IMG/VR virus record: IMGVR_UViG_3300028025_001243
Span: 1 to 37,203 of that record
Reading direction: 5' to 3' (one strand)
Source of the DNA: a virus
Length of the DNA: 37,203 bases
Made by a program: the position numbers and the translations under genes. Each line of letters starts with the position of its first letter. Within the stretch, counting starts at the first letter, position 1. The notes beneath the pieces are model-generated. The model was not told where the DNA came from, searched no databases, and worked only from the letters and a program-made list of their open reading frames with translations. Below are positions 11,847 through 20,264 of the stretch, in pieces.

Positions 11847-12006
11847 CTCGGGATTCCAATCGGTTTACTTGGTCTTTCACGGAACCGCCCCCGTTTGGCT
11901 TTAATTCAGCCAGATAATGCTTAACTAACCAACGTACTGCTGCGGTAAAACCGCCAAGCAGTGTCATAATGGCTACAGCAAATGCAGCCCAATCCATCGC
12001 GCTCAT
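11803..12006 (-). CDS. membrane protein with C-terminal coiled coil
   Basis: The 67-residue product has one membrane helix (about residues 5-27, FAVAIMTLLGGFTAAVRWLV) and then LAELKPNGGGS linking to a coiled coil (VKDQVNRLESRVDQIYLLL). This layout is very common near actinophage lysis genes and is often annotated only as a membrane protein. It overlaps the exported Pro-rich gene by 44 bases and starts in a TAATG overlap with the tail gene. It might be a holin partner or regulator. Confidence 0.7.
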   Translation of the reverse strand: MSAMDWAAFAVAIMTLLGGFTAAVRWLVKHYLAELKPNGGGSVKDQVNRLESRVDQIYLLLCEKDSK

Positions 12007-14213
12007 TATAAGACAGTCCTAACTGTGATAGAAAGCAGACCGCCGAATCCTGAGAAATTACCAGAAGGTGGAGTCTTGCGTGAGAAGTTTACACGTTCAA
12101 TAACTGCTTGTACGCGCTCACCAGTTGTAAAATCTTGGACGTTAACAATATCGCCAAGTCGTTCAATTTGTTCTAGAGTTTGAATACGCTCCCACGCACG
12201 GCCTTCATAGCCAGTCTTCACATTGTATCTGTCGGTTTCTACGTCGAAGCACCAAACTGGAAATTGAATCAGTCTCTGGCGTTCAGTGGCAGGTAGAGCC
12301 TTTGTTTGATATCCCTTGAACACGGGACCGCGACTGGTATCGCTTGCGCTACGTGAGAGCGTAAACTTGTATGACAGGTACTCTTGTGGACCCTCAGGGT
12401 TGGTTGTAGCAGCCTCTGGAGTGCCTACAGCAGCATTGTATGTGATGATTGTATAAGCGTTATTGGCTGCGTCAATTGCAAAGAGGTCCATAGCACCATG
12501 GGTGTAATCACCACGTGCACGAATGAACTTGAAGTTCTTAGGCTCTAGGGTTCCATAGCGGATAGCACCAGTAGTAACATATCCCGAAGGACGTAGCACT
12601 GTGGCTGACTCAAGATAGATAGCGCCATTAGTTGTATCTTTAGCAGTACAGAAAGCAAGTCTGTTAGTTGTACCTAAGAAGCCTACAGATGTAGTGTAGT
12701 GGCTGGTAGTTTGAGTTACTTGCAGGTCATTAGCGTATGCAAAGCGTAGTGGTTCGTTCTCAACGTTCTGACCAAGGTCGATACGGACAAGACCACCATC
12801 AAGTGCACCGATACCTGAGGCAGCCCAGATAAATCTGTCACGTCCTGCAAAATCGTATACTGGCTGTGCAGTCTCTACAATAAGTGGACCATAGCCAATT
12901 GAGCCGTCTTGGTCATTGACCACGGCAATACGTACACCCTTGCTTGTTCCAATAGCCATATAGCCTAGGTAGTAGTACAACTTCTCGACTATCTCTCCAG
13001 GAGGAAACTCTGCAGCAACAGAAGCCTGAGACAGTGTTGGCATAGCGCCACCAGAGGTCAGTGTGTACTTCTGGATAGTTGAGTAGATACCTGAGTGACC
13101 AGCAGTGTAGATAGCAGGACCAGAGGCAGCAACGCTTGTATAGTGATAATTAGTGTTAGGGTTGGTATAAACCGCAGTAGGAAGTGCTGTAGCAGTAGGT
13201 GAGATTTCATAGACTGCGTTGTTAATACAAGCAATAATACGGTCTTTGACGAACTCCATGGCTGCGTAGGTAACAGTAATGCTGTTTGCAGTAAACATAG
13301 GAGACGGAATAGTTGTTGTATTATCTGTCAGCAACTTCTTGTACATATGAAGTCTTGGAGTACCGCTAACATCAGCGTTAGTTATCCAGTAAGCATATAC
13401 GCCATCATCACACATAGCATAGACAGCCTCTGCGCTTCCAGTATTATAGTCAACAAAGTGAATAATAGAAGTAACACCAGTACCTACTGGAGATACGGCT
13501 GTAGATGTAACATTAGATGCAGTCTTGGCATAGGTAAAAGTAGTAGTTGTTGGTACGCTTGTAATGCGGTATTCACCATTAAAGGTAGCATCTACGTCAC
13601 TGATTGTAATTTCCATACCAACAGATAGACCATGTGCTTCAGAAGTAGTCAGAGTAGCCACATTAGAAGTCAATGCTTTGTTGCTGATAGAGACTGTAAT
13701 AGCAGGGAAGATTTTATCTATATCATACTCATCGTGCAGAAGGACACCATTGATGCCGTTCCACTGTATAGAACGAATATGCTGATTAGCGTGTTGGTGG
13801 TCTGTACCTGTAACTTCACCTGTTGTGATGTGGGTATTTACTACGTCCTTAAGAAGAGTAACCTCTCCTTTAGTCCAGACATTGACACCCTGTGAGTCAG
13901 CAAAGCGGTACTTGCTAGCCTCTCCTGCAGATGGGTCATAGAACTTAATGCCGTTTCCAACATGGAAAGATGACTGTGAACGAATCCACCAACCAGTTAA
14001 AGACTGTTCTCCTGGCTCAGAGCCATTGTCGAACTGGTCTTTACGATAAGGAGCAGTCTCTCTTTGGTAAGGAGTCTGGTCTGTTGGCGCTAGGAAGAAT
14101 GGAAGCCCACCAATGGCTACGTCAAAGTCTTCGGCATTGTTTGTCCAAAAGCCAGAAGTTCCTGGATTACCTATGTTTAACGGTATATTGTCCGTAATAT
14201 CTGGTGATGCCAC
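12006..14213 (-). CDS. large tail protein (nozzle or minor tail protein), 735 residues
   Basis: The GTG start has AAGGAG eight bases away. The N-terminus is a virion-type beta region (residues 1-170). Residues 173-246 (NKALTSNVATLTTSEAHGL, then SVPTTTTFTYAKTASNV) form a known small beta-sandwich insert seen in many phage tail proteins. Residues 250-600 contain repeated short beta sheets (VYAMCDDGVYAYW; IYTAGHSGIYS; FIWAASGIGALDGG) compatible with a beta-propeller, as in podovirus tail nozzles. The C-terminus (TGERVQAVIERVNFSR) resembles tail-hub modules. A host-surface or nozzle role is inferred; siphovirus minor tail protein is the alternative. Confidence 0.65.
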   Translation of the reverse strand: MASPDITDNIPLNIGNPGTSGFWTNNAEDFDVAIGGLPFFLAPTDQTPYQRETAPYRKDQFDNGSEPGEQSLTGWWIRSQSSFHVGNGIKFYDPSAGEASKYRFADSQGVNVWTKGEVTLLKDVVNTHITTGEVTGTDHQHANQHIRSIQWNGINGVLLHDEYDIDKIFPAITVSISNKALTSNVATLTTSEAHGLSVGMEITISDVDATFNGEYRITSVPTTTTFTYAKTASNVTSTAVSPVGTGVTSIIHFVDYNTGSAEAVYAMCDDGVYAYWITNADVSGTPRLHMYKKLLTDNTTTIPSPMFTANSITVTYAAMEFVKDRIIACINNAVYEISPTATALPTAVYTNPNTNYHYTSVAASGPAIYTAGHSGIYSTIQKYTLTSGGAMPTLSQASVAAEFPPGEIVEKLYYYLGYMAIGTSKGVRIAVVNDQDGSIGYGPLIVETAQPVYDFAGRDRFIWAASGIGALDGGLVRIDLGQNVENEPLRFAYANDLQVTQTTSHYTTSVGFLGTTNRLAFCTAKDTTNGAIYLESATVLRPSGYVTTGAIRYGTLEPKNFKFIRARGDYTHGAMDLFAIDAANNAYTIITYNAAVGTPEAATTNPEGPQEYLSYKFTLSRSASDTSRGPVFKGYQTKALPATERQRLIQFPVWCFDVETDRYNVKTGYEGRAWERIQTLEQIERLGDIVNVQDFTTGERVQAVIERVNFSRKTPPSGNFSGFGGLLSITVRTVL

Positions 14214-14274
14214 GTTACTCCTTAAATAGAAAAATTAGTTGAGCAGTTTGAATCCGTACTCAGGGATAAGTTAA

Positions 14275-15261
14275 TTAGAAACGAACTGCGTAAACAATGC
14301 CAGCGCGACCAGCAGTGCCGTTTGCAAAGTTAGTGCTATTTCCACCACCGTAGCCACCACCACCACCAGCACCAAAACCACTAGCGGCACCTGCAGCAAC
14401 ACCCTGTCCAGCACCAGTACCACCAGTTCCAATACCAGCACCACCACCAGCACCTGCGTTTTGTCCAGCACCACCACCACCGCCAGTTGTTCCTGCTGTT
14501 CCAGAACCAACCCAAATAGGAGACATTGCAGTTGATGCTACTCCAGAGCCACCAGCAAATGCAGAGCCACTTCCTCCTGCTCCGCCACCAGGAGTTCCTG
14601 CAGCACCACCAGCGGCACCAGAACCACTTGAAGTTCCAATTGCTCCAACGCCACCATTAGAAGTATAAGTTGAACCACCAGTAACAGCAACGGAAGATAA
14701 ACCACCAGAGTTACCAGCATTTCCACCATTAGTTCCACCGTTACCAGCAGCACCAACAGTTACAACAGCGTTATTTGCTACAGTAATAGGTCCTACTGTT
14801 TGAAATCCTCCAGAACCACCACCTCCTGCAGAACCTGAAGCGCTTGCAGCACCGCCACCGCCACCGCCGCCGCCCACAATGGTAAAGTAATATGTACCAG
14901 GAGTTGTAATGTTTCCGCTAGACGCAAATGTTGTTCCTGTTCCAAGGGTAGCGGATGATGTTGACGCTCCAGTAAGTTCTAATGAAATTTGAATGTCTGT
15001 TCCAGATGCAGTAAAAAATCTTATTGAATCTGATGCTGTTGCTAAAACAACAGGTACTGTTCCGCTTGATGTTGTTGCTGAAATAATTAATGTGCTTCCA
15101 GACCAAAATTCTACAGTTGCAACAACTGCAGATGGGCATTCAACTGTATAAACACCAACAGGTGAAGAAAGAGTAGCCTGATATAATCTGTTTGGTAACG
15201 CTGCGGTTACATACTTTTTAGCAGGACTAGCGACAACAGGGTTTACTTTACTAATAGCCAT
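14275..15261 (-). CDS. glycine-rich receptor-binding protein, copy A
   Basis: Residues 1-135 form a beta domain (KKYVTAALPNRLYQ, LIISATTSSGTV, SDSIRFFTASGTD). Residues about 135-328 are a glycine-rich domain with repeated GGG stretches, as in the polyglycine loops of phage adhesins such as T-even gp38. It is a paralogue of the 337-residue protein at 16629-17642 (the same start MAIS, the shared NITTxGTYYFTIVGGGGGGGG, the same ending GxAGRxGxVYAxxF). It most likely binds a host surface receptor; the glycine loops tend to vary between phages. Its ATG is coupled to the 109-residue gene by TAATG. Confidence 0.75.
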   Translation of the reverse strand: MAISKVNPVVASPAKKYVTAALPNRLYQATLSSPVGVYTVECPSAVVATVEFWSGSTLIISATTSSGTVPVVLATASDSIRFFTASGTDIQISLELTGASTSSATLGTGTTFASSGNITTPGTYYFTIVGGGGGGGGAASASGSAGGGGSGGFQTVGPITVANNAVVTVGAAGNGGTNGGNAGNSGGLSSVAVTGGSTYTSNGGVGAIGTSSGSGAAGGAAGTPGGGAGGSGSAFAGGSGVASTAMSPIWVGSGTAGTTGGGGGAGQNAGAGGGAGIGTGGTGAGQGVAAGAASGFGAGGGGGYGGGNSTNFANGTAGRAGIVYAVRF

Positions 15262-15590
15262 TAGGAAATCTCGCTTCCGAACGCATTGAATGATACTGTT
15301 GCAGTTGATGCATAGACAGTAATAACATCTGCAGCATCAAGGGTAATACCAAGGGTTAGGGCTGTAGTATCGTTGGCAGCAACAGTTGCATCATATGCCA
15401 CGTAGTGCTTTGCAGCCAATGTTTCAGCGTTAGGACGTACAGCAATACGGAATGTAGCAGCAGATGCTGCTTGGTTAGCCACTGTAATTGTTGATACTAC
15501 GCTTGTTGTAGCAGACGGCACTGTATATAGAGTGGTTGCTGTGGTTGCGCTAGGGTTTGATTGCCCTAGTACTTTATAGGTTGTTGGCAT
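15261..15590 (-). CDS. small beta-sandwich tail protein, copy A
   Basis: The 109-residue product is Thr/Ala/Val-rich and predicted all beta (TTLYTVPSATTSVVSTITVAN). It is a paralogue of the 101-residue protein at 17642-17947; both precede a glycine-rich adhesin. The constant pairing suggests that it mounts the adhesin on the tail or stabilises its trimer. Family: phage tail accessory proteins of the TLYTVPSATT type, function not established. Confidence 0.6.
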   Translation of the reverse strand: MPTTYKVLGQSNPSATTATTLYTVPSATTSVVSTITVANQAASAATFRIAVRPNAETLAAKHYVAYDATVAANDTTALTLGITLDAADVITVYASTATVSFNAFGSEIS

Positions 15591-15593
15591 TTG

Positions 15594-15722
15594 TTATGCT
15601 CCCATTGTCATTAGTGCGGTTGGGGTTGAGTCTGCTGCTGCTACGGCAGCGGTAACTTCTGCGTCCGTTGCTAGCGCAGTCGCTGAGCCAGCAAGGGATG
15701 CTAGGTCACGGGCTTTAGTCAT
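15594..15722 (-). CDS. 42-residue tail-fibre-like stub
   Basis: The product starts MTKARDLASLAGSATAL, the opening commonly seen at the N-terminus of phage tail-fibre proteins, but it stops after 42 residues (ending SSTPTALMTMGA-like sequence). It has a strong AAGGAG site and its ATG overlaps the stop of the 227-residue gene (ATGA). It could be a truncated fibre or a genuine small linker protein between adhesin cassettes. Confidence 0.55.
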   Translation of the reverse strand: MTKARDLASLAGSATALATDAEVTAAVAAADSTPTALMTMGA

Positions 15723-16402
15723 TTGTACTCCTTGTTCTTTCTGAACATAGTCTTGTATCTGTCAAAGAATTTGGTTTCTAAGGTCTTTATATTTTCTGAT
15801 TCTTTTTTAATTTCTTTTTCTCCACCAAATTGCATAGTCCAAGAATCCCGCTTAAACGGTATAACTTGAACAATAGGAGTTCCTTTAGGAATTAGACCCT
15901 CAAACTTGGGGTCATTAACAACAAAAGGAAAATTAACTGGAGAGCAATAATCGTCTGTATCTACAATACCTGGAAGAATTGTAAATATTAATTCACGATG
16001 CATTGGCGGGACAAGCATAACTGAGTACCCTTTAGGGGTACGAATGCCCCAATAATTCATCCATTTAGGATAAGCGTGTTCATTTCGCGCTGGATGTTCT
16101 GGTGCTTGTTCAATTGGATGAAATGATATTAACCCTAATGAAGACCACTCAAAGTATTGCTGACCATCTTTAATAGATACATACACATCAGCAGGTGTGG
16201 TTATAATATAACCAGCATTGATGGCATCAAATACTGGCATACAGCGTTTGATGGTAGCACTTGTTGTTCCGTCACCTTTAGGTTTCTTTTCTCCACCTAT
16301 ATATGATTCCATATTTTTGTACCACTCTGGGATGAACTTGGAAGCAGGTTGTGGCTGCTCCAAGCCATCGAATCCAGATATGTTTGTAAATGTAATATTC
16401 AT
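15719..16402 (-). CDS. conserved aquatic-phage protein of unknown function (DUF6065-like)
   Basis: The 227-residue product begins MNITFTNISGF and has KFIPEWYKNM at 23-31, IKRCMPVFDAINAGYIITTPAD, and PKWMNYWGI...TPKGYSVMLVPP. These stretches match a family I recall as DUF6065, common in cyanophages and other aquatic phages, with no proven activity. The basic C-terminus (TKFFDRYKTMFRKNKEYK) may bind nucleic acid or protein. It sits between the two adhesin cassettes and its DNA looks more AT-rich than the neighbours, so it may be a recent insertion. Confidence 0.6.
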   Translation of the reverse strand: MNITFTNISGFDGLEQPQPASKFIPEWYKNMESYIGGEKKPKGDGTTSATIKRCMPVFDAINAGYIITTPADVYVSIKDGQQYFEWSSLGLISFHPIEQAPEHPARNEHAYPKWMNYWGIRTPKGYSVMLVPPMHRELIFTILPGIVDTDDYCSPVNFPFVVNDPKFEGLIPKGTPIVQVIPFKRDSWTMQFGGEKEIKKESENIKTLETKFFDRYKTMFRKNKEYK

Positions 16403-16420
16403 TTCCGTCCCCTTAAATGA

Positions 16421-16612
16421 TTATTCGGTTGGTTCTTCTTCCTGAGCAGGTTGCTCAAAAGTTGTACCATCATACCCTAGCCCAATACAGGCTGGGTTGG
16501 CATCAGTAAACTCAACACAGGTCTTACCTGTAACTTCTTCGGCGATAGCCTTAGAGTCAGCAAGAATTATATTTGTTACTTTTCCGTTTTCAATTACTGC
16601 AAAGTTTGCCAT
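16421..16612 (-). CDS. small tail-associated protein, 63 residues
   Basis: The product begins MANFAVIENGKVTNIILADS and has GKTCVEFTDANPACIGLGYDGTTFEQP. This is a widespread small phage protein found next to tail-fibre genes; the first strands resemble the N-terminus of tail-fibre assembly proteins. It may be a chaperone or a minor component of the adhesin. AAAGGA precedes the ATG. It lies directly downstream of adhesin copy B. Confidence 0.65.
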   Translation of the reverse strand: MANFAVIENGKVTNIILADSKAIAEEVTGKTCVEFTDANPACIGLGYDGTTFEQPAQEEEPTE

Positions 16613-16628
16613 TGTTTATTTCCTTTCA

Positions 16629-17642
16629 TTAAGAGAACTTAAACGCGTAAACAACGCCAGGTCGACCAGCAACGCCGTTATATCCAAGGTTGTTACCAGA
16701 TGCACCACCGCCACCACCACTGCCGTAACCAGTACCAACAGTTGCTGCGGCGCTATTACTTGCACCAGTACCACCAGTACCGATACCAGAACCGCCACCA
16801 GGATAACCACCTGAGTTACCAAAACCGCCACCGCCACCGCCAGTTGTTGCTGTAGCAGAAAGTGCTGTATCAGCAACCCACGATGGTGATATTGCGCCAG
16901 AAGCAGCACCGCTTGACCCACCGCCAAAGTTGCTATCAGAACCTTTACCACCTGCTCCACCACTAGGTGTTCCAGCAGTTCCACCATTACCAGAAGCATT
17001 GTTACCAACGGGAACATTGCCACCACCACCACCGTTGGCTGTATAAGTGGAACCACCAGAAACTGCAACAGATGACAAACCGCCAGCATTACCAGCAACG
17101 TTTTGTGCACCGCCGTTGCCAGCAGCACCGATAGTAACTACAGCATTATTTGTAACAGTAACTGGACCCACAGTAGATACGCCACCTGACCCACCACCGC
17201 CAGCACCATAGTTGAAAGAAGGACCGAGGCTACCACCACCGCCACCACCGCCACCTACAATAGTGAAGTAGTATGTTCCAGCAGTTGTAATATTTCCACT
17301 AGAAGTAAATGTTGTAGTAGTTCCAGTAGCGTTTGCTGAAGAAGATGTTCCAGTATTTTCTAATGATATTGAAACATCCGTTCCAGATGTTGTAAAAAAT
17401 CTGATAGAATCTGAAGCACTTGGAAGGACAATTGCTACTGTTCCGCTTGCCGTTGTTCCAGATATAATTAATGTATTTCCACTATAAAAATAAACTGTTG
17501 CAGCAACACCAGTAGGGGACGTAATTGTGTATACACCAGGAAGGGAGGATATAGATGATGTGTATAATCTATCTGATACTGCTGCGGTTACAAACTTTTT
17601 AGTAGGGGTGCTTGTTGGTGCTGGAAATACGCTGATAGCCAT
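16629..17642 (-). CDS. glycine-rich receptor-binding protein, copy B
   Basis: The 337-residue product has the same two-part layout as the protein at 14275-15261: an N-terminal beta domain (KKFVTAAVSDRLY, LIISGTTASGTV, SDSIRFFTTSGTD) and a C-terminal glycine-rich domain with several GGGGGG runs. Alignment by eye shows strong similarity over the N-terminal 120 residues, with more change in the loop-forming parts. It is probably an adhesin that contacts the host; two different copies would widen or switch receptor use. Coupled to the 101-residue gene by TAATG. Confidence 0.75.
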   Translation of the reverse strand: MAISVFPAPTSTPTKKFVTAAVSDRLYTSSISSLPGVYTITSPTGVAATVYFYSGNTLIISGTTASGTVAIVLPSASDSIRFFTTSGTDVSISLENTGTSSSANATGTTTTFTSSGNITTAGTYYFTIVGGGGGGGGSLGPSFNYGAGGGGSGGVSTVGPVTVTNNAVVTIGAAGNGGAQNVAGNAGGLSSVAVSGGSTYTANGGGGGNVPVGNNASGNGGTAGTPSGGAGGKGSDSNFGGGSSGAASGAISPSWVADTALSATATTGGGGGGFGNSGGYPGGGSGIGTGGTGASNSAAATVGTGYGSGGGGGASGNNLGYNGVAGRPGVVYAFKFS

Positions 17643-17947
17643 TAGGAAATCTCCACTCCGCTAATATGAAAGTTTACTGTTGTTGCTGATGCTCCGCCTT
17701 GAATTGTTTGAGTTGCTGCAATAACTTGTTTTAGGTCAATAACTGAAATACTATCAGCAGCAATTGAAACCGCATCAGCCAACTTAACTCCGTTAAGAGA
17801 TAAATCAAATGTTGCAGCAGATGCTGCTGTATTAGCAACTACAATGTTAGTTACTACTGTAGTTGTTGCGGAAGGAACTGTGTATAAGGTTGTTGTTAGA
17901 GTTGTTGTTGCTGCTCCACGAAAGAGCGCTTTAGATGTTACAGCCAT
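17642..17947 (-). CDS. small beta-sandwich tail protein, copy B
   Basis: 101 residues, paralogue of the 109-residue protein at 15261-15590 (TTLYTVPSATTTVVTNIVVAN; the end ISGVEIS versus FGSEIS). It is shorter by about eight residues in the middle. Same position immediately before a glycine-rich adhesin, supporting duplication of a two-gene unit. It follows the tail fibre gene and has an AAAGGA-type site. Confidence 0.6.
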   Translation of the reverse strand: MAVTSKALFRGAATTTLTTTLYTVPSATTTVVTNIVVANTAASAATFDLSLNGVKLADAVSIAADSISVIDLKQVIAATQTIQGGASATTVNFHISGVEIS

Positions 17948-17966
17948 TAGTTACTGTATCCTTTTC

Positions 17967-20261
17967 TTAGTATGCCTGCATTATTTGCATAATGTCTTGG
18001 TCGTTGTTTGATGCAATTGTTGCGTATAAAGATAAATCTACTGATGCCCACTTAAGTCCTGTGGCAGTAGATGAGTCAGCCTGTAGGTACTGACCATTAG
18101 TTCCAACTGTCAACTTGCCTGGTGTATCTGCAGATGTTGCTACAAGAATGTCACCTTTAGCATCGAATAGTGAACGAGCAATTGAGTCTGCTAGTTCAAA
18201 TGCTGTAAAGGTAATTACCTCTAGTATATCACCAGCGGTCAATGCTGCAAGAGATGTAATGCTTGAGCCGTTAGAGGCTGTGTAGTCAGATGTACGAGCA
18301 AGTAGTACACCATTGAGGTATACCTGCTCCTTACCTGGAATGTAAGACAAGGTAAGTCCATTAGCATCTACACCAGAGATTGTTGTCTCTCCGCCTGATG
18401 CTGTAAAGCGATAGCGGTAGATGTCTGCAGTAGACGATATTGAACCCCACTCAGAACCAGTCCAAGCATACATAGCATTGGTTGAAGAGTTCCAGTAGAT
18501 AGCACCAGTAAGAAGTGCATTTCCATCATTGTCTACAGATGGAGCAGATGACTTGCTACCAAGATAGCGGTCATCAAAATTGTCGTAGGTAGTTGCCGCT
18601 GCTGCTGCAGATGCTGCTGCTGCGGTAGCAGAACCAGCCACTGCATCTACATACTGCTTAGTAGCAGCACCTAGGTTAGCAGATGGGTCAGCGTTCAAGA
18701 CAAGGTTTCCTGTCATTGTTCCGCCAGCCTTGGCAAGATATGTTCCGCTTAGGCTAACTGCACCAGTGTTTCCGTCTACAGAAAGAACTGCATCTGTTGG
18801 GGTTAAGAGTTCCTGCCAGTTAGCAAGAGTTGATGCTCCTGCAGTCTTAAGAATAAATGATTTATTTAAATCTGTACGTACCGCAATATCGCCAACTTCT
18901 GCAGTAAGAGCAAGCATCGCAGCCTGTGAAGCAACTACAGATGTGTCACTGATTGCAATTGCTGGTAGTTGTCCAGTAGGAATCTTTCCATCGCCATCAA
19001 GGGATGCAATTCCGTTAACAGCAGCCTTTTGGTCTGTAAGATACTTAAGTGTAACCGCATCTTGGTTAGATGTTGGGTCTGCCACGTTAGTAAGTTTTTG
19101 GCTGTTAAGTGATACCGAACCAGTAGGTGCAGCCATTTGGTCTAAACGACTGGTGCGTACTTGTGTATCAAAATCTGAGATAGTAGATGCTGCTTGTGTA
19201 CCAGTGTGGTTAGCACGAGCATATGGATTGACAGCCATTTTAGCCTGGGTAATTGTTCCATCTGCAATATCTGAAGCAACAATAGTTCCGTCAACCAAGT
19301 CGGCAGAGGTAATAGTTCCACCAAGGTCTAACTTAGTTTTAGCAATAGCAGCAGAAGCGTTAATATCAGCGTTTACAATTGTTCCATCTAGAATCTTGGC
19401 AGAAGTTACCGCACCATCGGCAAGGTCTCCAGCAACGATAGTGCCGTCTAGAATTTTAGCCGAAGTAATAGCACCGTCTGCAATATCTCCAGCCACAATT
19501 GTGCCGTCAGCAATCTTGGCTGAGGTAATGGCTGAGTCTGCTATCTTGCCTGTTGTAACGTTAAGGTCTACCAACTTGGCTGTGGTTACATTAGCGTCAG
19601 CAATTTTGGCTGTAGTTATAGCGCTATCTGCGATGTCGCCAGTTGCAATAGTGCCATCAAGAATTTTTGCTGATGTGATTGCTCCATCTGCGATGTCTCC
19701 AGCAACAATTGTTCCATCGGCTATCTTTGCGCTAGTAATTGCAGAATCTGCAATCTTAGCGGTTGTAACATTTGCATCTGCAATTTTAGCAGTAGTAATA
19801 TTAGCATCTGTAATCTTGGCTGTAGTTACTGAGTTAGACTGCAACATGGCTGTTGTAATCATGTTGGTGTCTGTGGTTTCAAGAACGTTAGCAATAGTCA
19901 ACCCGTGTGCTGTGGTTGTATTTTCAATGTGGGTATTGGCTTCGCGGAAGTCGCGACCAATAGCCATGTGGCGTACTTTAGCGCCAGCAGAGTGAGCAAT
20001 TGCAGCAGTGCTATCTACTCCACGGACAACAGTAAGAGTATTACTGGAAGATGATGAAGGATAAGTTACTTCAACAATTTCTTCAAGGGCTGTATCTGGG
20101 TCAATAACAACAACAAATGTCTCAAGTGGTGATGTATTGCCAACAGTAATACCACCTAGTAGGGCAGTAGAAGAACCCACAATCATTGTTGTTGCGCTTG
20201 AGTTTAGCGCTGAGGTAAGAGTTGTTTCCTGGGAAGTGGAGGAATATTTACGGACTGTCAT
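17967..20261 (-). CDS. tail fibre with decapeptide-repeat shaft, 764 residues
   Basis: Residues 1-140 form an attachment domain with a beta-rich start (LTSALNSSATTMIVGSS; TLTVVRGVDSTAA). Residues 141-345 are about 18-20 decapeptide repeats of the type AITSAKIADG/TIVAGDIADG, a regular shaft. Next comes NHTGTQAASTISDFD, a motif typical of tail fibres, then NSQKLTNVADPTSNQDAV and a distal part ending with a beta tip (residues 640-764). It probably trimerises and forms the host-contacting fibre. It is encoded directly after the 301-residue adaptor-like gene and before the adhesin cassettes. Confidence 0.85.
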   Translation of the reverse strand: MTVRKYSSTSQETTLTSALNSSATTMIVGSSTALLGGITVGNTSPLETFVVVIDPDTALEEIVEVTYPSSSSSNTLTVVRGVDSTAAIAHSAGAKVRHMAIGRDFREANTHIENTTTAHGLTIANVLETTDTNMITTAMLQSNSVTTAKITDANITTAKIADANVTTAKIADSAITSAKIADGTIVAGDIADGAITSAKILDGTIATGDIADSAITTAKIADANVTTAKLVDLNVTTGKIADSAITSAKIADGTIVAGDIADGAITSAKILDGTIVAGDLADGAVTSAKILDGTIVNADINASAAIAKTKLDLGGTITSADLVDGTIVASDIADGTITQAKMAVNPYARANHTGTQAASTISDFDTQVRTSRLDQMAAPTGSVSLNSQKLTNVADPTSNQDAVTLKYLTDQKAAVNGIASLDGDGKIPTGQLPAIAISDTSVVASQAAMLALTAEVGDIAVRTDLNKSFILKTAGASTLANWQELLTPTDAVLSVDGNTGAVSLSGTYLAKAGGTMTGNLVLNADPSANLGAATKQYVDAVAGSATAAAASAAAAATTYDNFDDRYLGSKSSAPSVDNDGNALLTGAIYWNSSTNAMYAWTGSEWGSISSTADIYRYRFTASGGETTISGVDANGLTLSYIPGKEQVYLNGVLLARTSDYTASNGSSITSLAALTAGDILEVITFTAFELADSIARSLFDAKGDILVATSADTPGKLTVGTNGQYLQADSSTATGLKWASVDLSLYATIASNNDQDIMQIMQAY
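19227..19841 (-). repeat. 30-bp tandem coding repeats in the fibre shaft
   Basis: The DNA encodes successive decapeptides such as NVTTAKIADS and AITSAKIADG, with period exactly 30 bases over residues 141-300 and slightly irregular after that. Such tracts can expand or contract by recombination and so change fibre length. Confidence 0.85.
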
Positions 20262-20264
20262 ATT

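Noticed and set aside
14275-17642. Glycine-rich proteins as collagen-like or antifreeze proteins
   Set aside because: There is no Gly-X-Y register; runs of GGG with beta-rich ends and the position in the tail region favour adhesin.
19227-19841. Tandem repeats as a CRISPR array
   Set aside because: The repeats are contiguous, in frame and coding, without unique spacers of constant length.
18730-19995. 421-residue open frame on the plus strand opposite the tail fibre
   Set aside because: It mirrors the repeat codons of the fibre shaft (monotonous Ile/Val/Ala sequence), has no ribosome site and is antisense to a clear gene.
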